Position numbers and translations under genes: made by a program. Of a stretch of DNA of 64,000 bases, positions 17,513 to 28,900 are shown piece after piece; position 1 is the first letter of the stretch; every line of letters starts with the position of its first letter. Under the pieces are notes generated by a model. That model had not been told where the DNA came from. It saw nothing but the letters and a program-made list of their open reading frames with translations, and ran no database searches. Source of the DNA: Ciona intestinalis (Eukaryota; Chordata; Ascidiacea; Phlebobranchia; Cionidae); contig NC_020176.2 in assembly GCF_000224145.3 (NCBI RefSeq), positions 2,788,348 through 2,852,347 of the forward strand, given 5' to 3'.

Positions 17513-17571
17513 GGGTCAAGTTATTTGTAATTAATATCGCTGATTTAAATTGCTTAAATTAGCGTAAAATA

Positions 17572-17696
17572 NNNNNNNNNNNNNNNNNNNNNNNNNNNNN
17601 NNNNNNNNNNNNNNNNNNNNNNNNNNNNNNNNNNNNNNNNNNNNNNNNNNNNNNNNNNNNNNNNNNNNNNNNNNNNNNNNNNNNNNNNNNNNNNNN
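17572..17696. other. Assembly gap
   Basis: 125 N. The ends of both DNTTIP2 (+) and the ZP gene (-) may lie in or beside it. Between the gap and ZP exon 9 lie a MITE half, unique DNA (17804-17925) and a SINE tail (17928-18030). Confidence 1.
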
Positions 17697-17803
17697 AAGT
17701 CACGAGGTTACGGTTTTATAATTCATTGAATGTTCTTTGTTTACAACCAAATGGAAAGAGAAAACTAAACGAAAAGGTGTCCCATCTTCCCCCACCCTAC
17801 CAT
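17697..17803. mobile_element. MITE, part beside assembly gap
   Basis: Right half with end CCCATCTTCCCCCACCCTAC; the left half falls in the gap. Confidence 0.8.
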
Positions 17804-18058
17804 ATGCGTTTTTCAAGCTCATCAGTAAACCTAGGATCTTACGCACATTATACATAAATACGTTCGGCAATACACACTTAGCTACAAGCATTACGTTACC
17901 CCTAGTCTACCAAAAGAGCAAGGCAGCCGGTAACTCGCAAACTGGCACGAGGTCTATGATACAACATCCGTGGTATAACGACTGTCTATATTCCAGCCAC
18001 GCGAGAATACAGCAAGTTACATTCATACAATTGGACTAAAAGAATGTCAAATTCTTAC

Positions 18059-21000
18059 CACGGCAGGTCAGTCCATCAGCATTGATTACGTAATTAAGAG
18101 GACATGAACATTCAACTCTGCCATTTCTGAGGGCAGTGCAGTGATGTGAACATCCACCGTTGCTCTGAGTACAAAAACAACAACATTAGTTTTAACAGTT
18201 ATAATAATTTGTTTGGGTAAATTTAGAATTAAAAGTGTCTGATTTTAATCATAAATTTGCCCAAAAAACGTTCCTTTAAACAGGGAATAAATAAATATTT
18301 ATTCCACGGCGTCAGACAACTTGTATCGTCGGCAGCAGTAAGATATAGTGGTCTAATCGATTTTTAATAATTTCAAACAGCACTTTTTTGTATTTTAAAT
18401 AGTCTTTGTGATAAATTAAAATTTTACCAGAAAATGTCGTAGTTACTTACGTGGTCACATGCTGTAGGTTGCCTTTGCACGTGAATTGGCCCGTATGTCA
18501 AAAGTGCATCCGGTTTTTCCATCAGCGAAGATCTGCGTCGTCTTGCAGCAGGACAAGTTGGCTGTACGTTTTTTATAAAGTAAGATTATGAAAAAAATGC
18601 GAAAAAGTAAAAAGTGCATGTATAGTTCTTCATAACATTTCTAATGAATGAAACTTCTTTATCCCTGCGAGGCGGGCAACGACAGACGTTTTAACACGAG
18701 TGTTCTGCTGTTTCCTGCACCTACATCCTGCCTCTTACGAGTAACAACGCCCCTACAATTATAAAAATATGATTAAATTCTTACCGCCGATGTACAGTTG
18801 TTGCTTAGCCGAAGATCGCACATGTTTATTGTGCAGTGCAGAAACAAACTTGTACCACCACTGCTCCATACAAAAGATCGGAAACCTGCTTGAATCTTTA
18901 CGGACTTGTAGTTCATGAATACGACGTTCGCATCCTTGTATATTGAATCTTTTACTGGGCACCTGTATAAGATTAAATAAACGTTCAAATCGGGACAAAA
19001 GTTATTTAGGCCAACCAGGCACTATAATTGGCCTAAAAAAGTATGTGCACAGTAGGGTTTGGGGTAGAATGGGCCTTGTTTTCATTACCTTTTATCGTCC
19101 CATTTGGTGATATATATATAGAATTTGTTTAAAATTATATACCCTCCAAAAAAATTAAGGAAAATTGATATTATGTGCTAACTTTGTAACAATCCTACTT
19201 CACAGTAGTATATATGGCTTTTAAATTACCATTTTCACAAATCTAAAAGTTAAAAAATAAATTGTACAGTTGAAATCATGCATGAAACACAAATCTGACA
19301 CAAACACGTTCTCACACTTTGCTATTTTTTGATAATTTAGAAAAATAATCTACAAATGCAAGATTTTTTACCCGCCGCTGATCAGTGTGTATTTAGTCGC
19401 CGATGCGGCATCATTTGTCTCTGTCACCCAACAGTCGGATGCCTGTATGAAAATTAACAGTATTAAAACAAAATTTATAAAAATACTATTATATTAGTAA
19501 AGACACTGGTGGATATACAGAAATTAAAGCAGAACACACAAGAAATTCGTCTCCCATACATAAAAAAACACGATCAGGATATTTGGATATTATGTACTAA
19601 AGGTTTCCCATCTTACCCCACAGTACGATATAAGTTGCACACAAATAATGCTTTTTTACCTGCATAACATACTGCGACGGATCAGCATTAGACACCACAG
19701 CGAAGTAGATGTATTGCGGTACCACAAATGTAAGTGACTTGGTTTGGTTATCAGTAAGTGCGTGTAGGAACGTGGAATCGTTGTACATCACAAGTATTTG
19801 AGAGAAAGTTCCAGATACTTTGCCAGCTGTAATGTTAATTGCCCTGGAGCAAAGAATCGTTTTATATATCTGGTAACATTTTTCACCAGTCGGGCACGTT
19901 TTATAATCCAGAACATCTATCATATAAATATGATAGGAAATAGTATGTTGTATATATAATCATACTTGATAATTCGGTTACGATTGTAGATGTGTTCTTG
20001 GGCAAGATACTTAACGGCAATTGCTTAAACTCAGTTGGCCCTTTATAGGTCTTCCAAATTGTCAGTCATCCAAAAAAACAACGAAAACGTGTTATAAAAT
20101 AATGCACCCGTGTTAAAACCATTTAGGTTTTCCTGCCACGCAAGGCTAATCCAGAAAAATTCATTCTGTCCTTCAATACAGACAAAAAAACTAAGTTTTG
20201 TTGCGAGGCCGTTTTTAAAACGACATAACCGTAAACCATACACAGCATTGACAAATACACAAAATGAAACTTACTTTCGTGATGTGGCCAGGCCAGATTC
20301 GAGAGAAATATCATAACGACTTTGATACGAGCATGAAAATTGACTCAGGAATTCGATCTGACGAATAATCACCGCACTTGCCCCAATAGAGAATTCGGCA
20401 TTCCTTAGTTTGTAGACGTATATTATATTGTTGGGTGTAACCTGCGGAATAGGAATATAGTAGGTTGGGGTAAGACGGTACACGTTTTTATATTTTTATC
20501 GCTCTATTTAATTGTAAAGAAAAAAAATGCAGAAATATTTTTAGGCGTATTAGGAAATTGTTATTTTACGACTTACGCTATCCGTCCTACCCAACAGTAT
20601 TATATTTAGTAATTGCCACGGCCTACTATAGATGCCGTGGTAATTGCATATAAAAATACATTGGATATATTTTCATTTTGCCAACAGGCAAGGCGATTTG
20701 AATTCGTTTATAATTTCCTATGGAACTAATCAATACAAAATGATTATATCTGCCCTAATTTTTTAATCTGCGTATTGGAAAGCTACTAGGGTAATTGGAC
20801 AACCCAGGAGGTAACAAATAATCCACGGTAAACGTAATTAAAGTATTGTGGGGTGGATTTAAACGCTAGCGTGAGCTTATTTTTATTATAGTAGGCGGGG
20901 GAAGTTGGGACACATTTTTATTTTATCTTCTCGTCTAAATAAGTAATGAACAAAGAACATTCAAAGAATTATAAAACCATATCCTCACGACTCCAATAGA

Positions 21001-22032
21001 CCTTTGGTAGGATATTTGTATTTTACGAGCTAAAGATGTCCCATCTTCCCCCACCCTTGTAGACTGGTACGTAGCCATTGCCATTTTAACCAATCTAGTC
21101 TGCGTTATAGATGACAACGTATTTCTATAGTTTATATACTATGACTATACCAATCAAGTTGCCTCCGTTTAAGATATTTGCGTAACAAACACAACATAAT
21201 TCGTATTTAAATCTTCTAAAACGATAGCGAAGATCATGTTATTTAAATAACGAAGAGAAGGGAATCAACAGTCGTTAAAACACGATACGAATTGGAAGTG
21301 AGGGAAAGAGTGTCAGTTAAAAAGCGTTACTGTTTCATTCAAGGACTTACCGTAATATTGCTTGCACATGTCCCAAACGAAGAACTGAAGTTGAAACTGA
21401 TGAATCTTTTATCCGCTGATACGATAGGAATACATTCAGTATGGTTGATTTTCTGATTCGTCGAATTGAAGAGAGACACGTTACCAGAATATCCGAGTCC
21501 GAGAATGGCACAACGACTTAGCCTGAAATTTTGTGCCTAATTAATATGTTTAGTTTTGTAGGGTAGGATGGGACACCTAGCACATCATATCCAAATATCC
21601 GGATCGTGTTTTAAACAATTAACAATGGTCTACCAGGTAGAGTCCCACTGTTCAAAATAGTGATGTATCAGTACTATTCCCTATGCACCTCACATTCTAT
21701 TTAAACGTTATATATATATATACCAGTTTAGACGATAACTGCATTTTGTATTCTACCTACCGGACAAAAATATTGTTTTCCCCGCATGTAACATTCAAGT
21801 CCAAATAAGCGGCGTTTGCTACGGAGTCATTTGCTTTCGGAGCCGCTGGAAATGTACTGCAATTTTGCGCCTGGGCGGACGCTGCACAAAATTGCAATTT
21901 AGTAGTGTATACAAATATTTAATAGATCTAAAACAAAAACGACTAAAGATTTTACTGACCTGTTTTGCAGTAGAATACCAATATTCCAGTCGCTACAACG
22001 CCCAATAATTGGACGAAACCAGCGCCTTTCAT
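18059..22032 (-). CDS. ZP-domain secreted or membrane protein with C-terminal EGF domain
   Basis: Exons in coding order: 21960-22032, 21761-21881, 21351-21522, 20275-20441, 19660-19843, 19372-19442, 18785-18962, 18451-18561, 18059-18164; phases agree (about 394 residues so far, end unknown). A hydrophobic signal-like start (VQLLGVVATGILVFYC) is followed by a full zona pellucida module: a ZP-N half with spaced cysteines (NVTCG, RCAILG, HTECIPI, GTCASNIT), then a ZP-C half with SNADPSQYVMQ, ASDCWVT, YTLISGGCPV, LFLHCTINMCDL and NNCTSA. At about residues 329-332 is RRRR followed by SS, a furin-like site of the kind that ends ZP modules. An EGF-like domain follows (GGCSHHC, ECSCP, LTC). ZP modules polymerise into extracellular filaments or egg coats. 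The last exon ends in phase 1, so more coding sequence follows, probably towards or inside the gap at 17572-17696. Confidence 0.82.
18640..18755 (-). mobile_element. SINE tail portion in ZP-gene intron 7
   Basis: GAATGAAACTTCTTTATCCC to CTTACGAGTAACAACGCCCC. Confidence 0.6.
19051..19205. mobile_element. Diverged MITE in ZP-gene intron
   Basis: AGTAGGGTTTGGGGTAGAATG start and CGTCCCATTTGGT interior; ends weak. Another fragment of the family lies at about 19568-19630. Confidence 0.5.
20459..20605. mobile_element. Diverged MITE just after ZP-gene exon 4 acceptor
   Basis: TAGTAGGTTGGGGTAAGACG start and CCGTCCTACCCAACAGTA end, the interior largely replaced. Confidence 0.5.
20889..21058. mobile_element. 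MITE in ZP-gene intron 3
   Basis: TAGTAGGCGGGGGAAGTTGG start, CCCATCTTCCCCCACCC end, with a short internal loss. Confidence 0.82.
21556..21637. mobile_element. Half MITE in ZP-gene intron 2
   Basis: Left end GTAGGGTAGGATGGGACACC to AACAATGGTCTAC, then cut off. A very diverged possible copy lies at 22325-22492. I see no recognisable member after this point in the window. Confidence 0.7.
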
Positions 22033-22798
22033 TATGTAATAGACAACTACTATCACTACCAAATTACAGTTATCTGGCCTATAAAATACACCACTTTTCA
22101 GTTATATTTTTCACGAGTATATAGTTTCCTGTACAATGTACACTAACTTTTGTAGAGCGAAACTTCAGCTTCCGTTCTCATAAATCTCCGGCCTACTTCG
22201 TATATAAACAAAATGACACAGCGAGAGGGTATCTATGATATTTTCGTATACTATTATAAAACTGTATAGTTATGTTTTGTTGTTTATGTCATATAATTCG
22301 ATGACAAACCGTTACGAACATATACCAGGTTAGGGTGTATGTTTTCAATCCTTCTTATTTGGCAGTATACAAAGAATATTTACAGAATTATATTACCGTA
22401 TTCTCGCGACTCCAAAAACGTTTTATTTCCCAAAATTTGATTGGGAAATATGGGATATTATGTGCCAACGATATCCATCTTACCCGACAGTGCTATAAAA
22501 AATGATTGACATAATCGCAAAACGGCGAGTCATTACATCCGTATTTTTTACACAGGAGCCGTTTGGTGCATTTGGCAAAAATTAACTTATACACGATTTT
22601 AAAACACGTTATAACCATTCCCCAATAAAGTCTTGACAGATAGCAGTCGAAACGTAAACTATTTTTTATACCAGATGAGCCGCTAAAAGATTTTTCACGC
22701 CATACCGATTTTTGTTTCGGAGAGCGTTTGCAGCGGCGACCGAATAGACGAACATAGGTTGCACTGTGTGTGTTTAATTTTAAACGACTGGCATCGTT

Positions 22799-22804
22799 TT
22801 TATT
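22799..22804 (-). terminator. Poly(A) signal of NCAPG2
   Basis: TTTATT on the plus strand (AATAAA on the minus strand), about 105 bases beyond the stop codon at 22909-22911. Confidence 0.5.
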
Positions 22805-22908
22805 TACTGACTAAATGTAACATCATTTTAAACTATATTAGACAAATAGTGTGAAAAACATATCAAAAGGCAGTGTACAAAAGAACAACCCATTAGATAG
22901 CAATGATT

Positions 22909-25900
22909 TCATTTTTCCCTGTGGAAAAAAATTGAAACAGTTAAATACACGCAGTGCTCGCAAACAACAAACATGCTGCAACACACAGTGATCTTACCTG
23001 GGATCTGGGAACTGTGACAGAACTGATGAAGCAGCAGATCGATTTTTGCTATCTGTAGCAGAAGTATCACATTAGTTTGAGGTATTATTAGGATATATGG
23101 CTGGTTAAGATAAGATGGTTTTCATACTTTCAGGGTGGACAATTTTCTTGCCGAATTTAGAAGATTGTTATAATTGTGGGCATATGTTTTTCTGGGAAAG
23201 ACACTTAACATCAATTGCTTTAACCCAATGGTCCATTCATGGGTTGTTTAAGTTGTCAGCCAAACATTCAAAAACAAAAAAAAAACACAAGTTACATATG
23301 TTTGAAAAAATACACATAAAGTTACACAGGTCCAAAAAAAATTACAGACAAAGTTACATACACGGTAACTTGTAAGCAGGCCCTAGGTGTATATATGAAT
23401 CATAAAATTAACACTTATGTTATAACTCCTGAAGTTCCCTGCCACGCAAATATAAACAAGTTCCATTAACTCCTAACATAAGTGTAATAATACACACAAC
23501 AAAATACCTAACAATCTAACATCACCCACAAAGTTACATGGTAGCTCGTAAGCTGGCACAAGGTGTATGAAACAGTACATCAACTGCCGTTTTCCGGCCA
23601 CGCAAGAATAAAGTTACATCCATTTATTCATATTTCATTCTTTACCTTTGCTTAAAACAGTAAGCAGTTGAAAATAAGTCTTCTGTAAATTGGTTTTGTA
23701 AGGTGTTTCATTATCACTCATAGCTTCATTGAACATGTGAAGCAACAAGCCAGTGACATATTCACATTCGAGTGATGTAGCACATAGTAAAGGTACAAGC
23801 TGGGCACTAAGAGTTGGCAAATCGGATATTTTGTTGATCTCGTTGAATGCGTCGGGTGAGGACCTGCAGAAAAAGTGTTTAAAAGCTGCGTTGATAGACC
23901 TCATGAGCCATGCTCACTGTCGGGAGTGTCGAAATGGTTTTACTAAGGCGCATTCATATGGGACAAAAACGGCTGTAAAATGGATAAAAGCTATATTGGT
24001 TGTAAAGTAAGTTTTGATTGTGTTAAGATACGCTTGGGTTCAAGGCTCGTCGCTGCTACCATTGTGGGGGTATGCGTCCTTGGTCAAAACACTTAATGGA
24101 GTTGTTCCAACCCAGTGGTCACTAATGGGTTGTCTAAATTGTCATCACACACACTGAAAAAACAATCATCTACAAAGTTACATGCATGATTGCATGGTAA
24201 CTTGTAAGCGGACATGAGGTGTATGAAACATAACATCTATGTTATAACGAATGTGGTTTTCCCATGCACCCAAGGATAAAGCAAGTTACATTCATTCATC
24301 CATTTATTCAATACACTTTTATCCTTCTAAATGAATGAATAAATAAACTTTTTATCCTTGCGTGGCTGATAATTTAGAAAACCCACTAACCACTAACCAC
24401 AAACTCACTTTAAACTTGCCAAAATATTTGCAATGATGACTGAACATACACCTCTAGCAAGGTCAGGGTAAGAGAGCTTAGTTTCAGAATCACTGAGCGA
24501 AAAATGCTGCTGGACAATTTTTCGAAGTGGTGTGCGTACTGAAAGCCTAAAAGTTTCCAAAAACCCATCCACGTTTTGTCGGTTGTATGTTACCATGGAT
24601 AGAAGTGTATTGCTTAAGCATTGGAAGAAATTGGATCTCACACCCTGGGTACAGATGGTAATATTGAAAGTGGAACCGAAGTGAAATTATATAATGGATG
24701 TATAAATAGTTCTTACTAAGCTAATATATATAATTCCAATTTTTTCCATTTAAAACAGCCTTTTCCAGTAAATTCAAAGCTGTGAAATTAATTTGCGGTA
24801 AAAATAGAACTGAAAAAATACCTGCAAATAAACTCTTTATCTACTAGAAAAATAAAACAAACATTCGTTTTATATGATTACGCTTTTATATCAATTATTT
24901 TTATGATTAAATTACAAGAATAAACAACATTAGGTGTGTGTTAACTCTTATTTAAATTGAACTTACCTCTTTTTCATCAGCTGACCAATCAGACAGCAAC
25001 ATATGTTCATGTATTTCACACAACAGTGATGTAATGTCACCCAAGTATTCTGTGGCTGAAATATCTGTAATCCATTAAAAAAAAGTTTAAAACATGTAAT
25101 TAACTAAATATAAAATTTTATTCCATGGGTGAGGTCCTACAGTGTGGCAAGCCATGGGTCCTGAGATTTAGACCAGAGTTGGCCCATTAGAATGTAACAC
25201 CCAGGGTATAACACATTTAGTGACCACTGGGTTGGAGCAATGTCCCAAGTGTTTTGTCTAAAGACACATATTCCTACCAGTATTGAGCATTGAACCCGGT
25301 ATCTTTTGGTTACGATGTAAGCTACTAACAACTAAGCCACAGCGAGACTTTACATACAAAAAATAACTATCTTTTTATCAAATTACCTGCGCTGAAAAAT
25401 TTCGTCAAAAAATCTAAACTGGTTTCAGCAACTTGAATACCGGATTTAAGAAACCAAGCCAGTTGTGGGAAAATTACAGACAAAGACTTTTTGCAGAGGG
25501 AAAGTCTTCGTAAAAAGTTACTCCCAGCTTCTGTGCTTGCGCTGTGTGTAGCAGAGAGCATTGAAGTGCTAAGGTTTTCCAACTATTAAAAAAAATGGTT
25601 AATTTATAAGCAATCTAATATAATTTTAAATTTAAAAAATAATGCATTTGGGGTGAAAGAGATATTCTGTTACGTTATTCACTATTTAAAAAAAGTGTGC
25701 AATAATTTACTTGATATCTAACACAATTAAAAAAAAAGTATTTGGAATAAAATGTGGTGCATTAGACAGAAGAAGATTTTCTGGTAAGTGTTTAATTGTG
25801 ATCTTAAATGACAGATTTTTTAACATCCTATTCAGGTAGCTTTTATCAGGGTATGCCGTTAAGTGTCTTGTATTGTATAAAAACACATATGCCCACAATA

Positions 25901-28900
25901 ATAGCAGCGTCAAGCCTTGAACACACATCCTCTACACTACACACGTAAAAGACCATGCCATGGCGCCAGGTTGTTTTTTCCAACCAAGGCATGTAAAGCA
26001 TTGTGTATGCTGTTGCTGCAAGGCATATTACAAGTCCAAAAAAACCTGACATTATATTGAACAAAAATAACATTTGGCTACTGTACCTGGCTACTATGAG
26101 AAACACCTTGTACAGTTTGGAATAAACCTTCAGATATTTGATTCACAAACTTTACAATGGTGGTTGGGTCATGTTGTGTGACTGGCTCATCTGTATGATA
26201 AAAATATTTTTAGGAAATTGCCTTTTTTTGTTCTGTCTGGGTGAGGTCCTTGAGCACCAAGGATTTGGCCCATTACTCAAATTATAGAAAAATGTTTTGT
26301 TTGTATACATAAAATAACAAATCAAATAACTTTGTTTAAAACTTTACTGGTACCTAATTTAGGATTGTGTAAGCGGCAGATAGAGTTACATTGTTAAATG
26401 AAATGTTATGTTTTGAGGCTTCTATTCTATGTGGGTAAGATTCTAGTGTGTGATGCCATGGGACCGATTTAGATCATAGTTGGCTTAATACCACAACACC
26501 ACACCCAGGGTGCTGCAATCCATTAACGACTACTGGGTTGGAGAAATGTCCACTGGGACAACTAATTTTTTAATATAAAATGTTAAAAAAAGAAAACCTT
26601 CGCTACATTAGTTATAACAATTACTAAAAAAAGTTATTACAACTATTAAAGAAAGTTTTAAATTTAAAAACCTGGTTTGTTGTGAATGAAATGCATGTGA
26701 CCAAGCAGTGTAGTTTGAAGCTCAAGAGCTGAAATTAACATCTTGTCGTCCCATTTTGTTAACGTGGGTGGTTTGTTTTGAAAGCGTGATATTAGTTCAA
26801 CCTGTAAGTATGATTAGGTTGTTAAAAAAACAGGAGTGAAAGACTTGATTTTTTTGAAGGGGCAAAATCTCTTCCCTATTGCAACCACAGCCATAAAGAG
26901 TGCTTATGTTTTAAACTGTAGGCATGGGTCATACTTTTTAATGCCCCCCTTTTTTTTAAAAAAATGCAGCAGTGGCAACCCTTAAACAGGAAAACATTTT
27001 TTTCATCTGAACACCAACTGTTAGGGTGTAAATGAGAATGCATCAGTTAAAAAAACATTGACAAACATGAAATTCTGGAATTTTACTACATTAGAAAAAT
27101 TTCTTTTGATACAAGTATAAATGTGAAACATTTTTTTCTAAACGCCAACTCTCACTCCAGTTAAACAAAAAAGGAAACAATAAAAAAAAAATAAGTGTTT
27201 AACAAAATAAACTTACCGAGCAGGAATTTAGAAAATCAGAAATTGAATAAATAATCTTGATGCAGTTTTTGTCCTTTAACAGTTTCTCCCAAATACTCTC
27301 ATTCTCCATACAAAACCTCAGATAGATAACAGCTTGTTTTACTCTGCACTCGTTTTGAATTGAAGCAAATCCAACAGTTTTCTGGTATTTTCTTGCTGAA
27401 CTAGTTGAACGCCTTGGCTGTGCAAAAATAGTTTTTTTTTTGTTTTAATTTAAAAAAAAATTCGATGCAACATACTGATAGGCCAATGCGTTCTTGGGCA
27501 AGACGTTGGGATAATTGGCAACTATGCCCAAATTCTTAGGTCCCATGGCGTGCCATACTGCAGAACCTAACCCACATAGAATAGAATGTCTTGATAGCCA
27601 TAATATATAAATGAAGAATGATGTGGTGACACAGTGGATGGCACGCCTGCCTATAACCCAGTAATGGTTAAGGGCATCTGCTCCAATCCAGTTGTCACTA
27701 GTAGGTTGTTTAAATGGTCAGCCACAAAGAAAAAAAGCATCGAAAAGTTACATAAATAGTAACCAAGTTACATTCATTCAATATACCTTTGAAGTAGTTT
27801 GTGTTGCATCCGTTGAGGCAGTAAACCACTCATGCACAAGGTCAAGCACCTCCCGCCCCATGTTCCACTTCACTAAACACTGGATCAGCATCTTGATGTA
27901 ATAATCAGGAGAGTCCTCTGGGAGAGCACGAAGCTTTGGGAGGATGCTTTTGCTGAAGAAAAAATATACCTTAAATGCAGGTTGGAATTTATTTGATTGT
28001 ATAGGCTGTCTAAAATTCAGCCATACGGAAAAAAACGAACACCCACGAAGGCACGAAGTTACATTAATGGTAACCTGTAAGTTTGTAGTAACCTGCAAGT
28101 AAGCTGGCACAAGGTCTCTACTTTTAAACTACATTACACCATGCTATACCCCCTAAACCTTATAGACACCAACCTTAGAACTGGCATACTCGAAGGATGC
28201 ATGCAAGCTGAGATTTGAAAAAGTGAATTCAATTTTCTCTTGTCGTGAAATTTCTTAAAACAGTTGTGCAACAGTCCAGGCAATTTTGTCATGATTAGTT
28301 TTGCGAGGTTCCGAGATTCAGCAGTTGTTTCTTTCTGTGCATCTTGGGCAACTTTTTGTGTCATTGAAGGCACTTGGTATGTCACGTATTGCAACATTAT
28401 GAAGATAGTTTCAAGCAAGCCATCAATACAGTTCTCGGAAACGTTCTGGGACGACTCCTGGAAACAAATAATCAGATTTAAACTGGAAGACGCCCTGGAA
28501 AAAAAATTTCAAACTTGTGAAAGGTAAAAACACCGATAGGGTACTGATTAGTGTTTGTGTCCTTGGGCAAAATATTTAACAAACAATGCTCCAACCCAAT
28601 CGTCACTTCGACGTACATAAACCTCCCTGGGAGTTGGGGTTATGAGCCAAATCTGGCCTAACTTAAACTACTAAGACAAAGATTACTCCATTTTTTAGCG
28701 GCCTATCTGGTATAAAAAACAGAGTGTGTTTTCAACAGTTCGTCTGCCATTTGGCAAGACTTTATCAATGAATGTATTGTAACATTTTACGGGGATAACT
28801 GGCCAATCCTGGCCTAAATCATAGGACCCATAGCTTGCAATGTTGCGAGACCTCAGGCATGTCTTAAATAGAATAGACCTCAACAATACAACGCAAGCGG

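Noticed and set aside
17804-17884. Possible tenth exon of the ZP gene (minus strand, in phase)
   Set aside because: Open for only 27 codons, no recognisable domain, and its donor would be the first bases of a MITE; not enough support.
22325-22492. Another MITE copy
   Set aside because: Only the ends and spacing faintly recall the family; too diverged to call as a feature.
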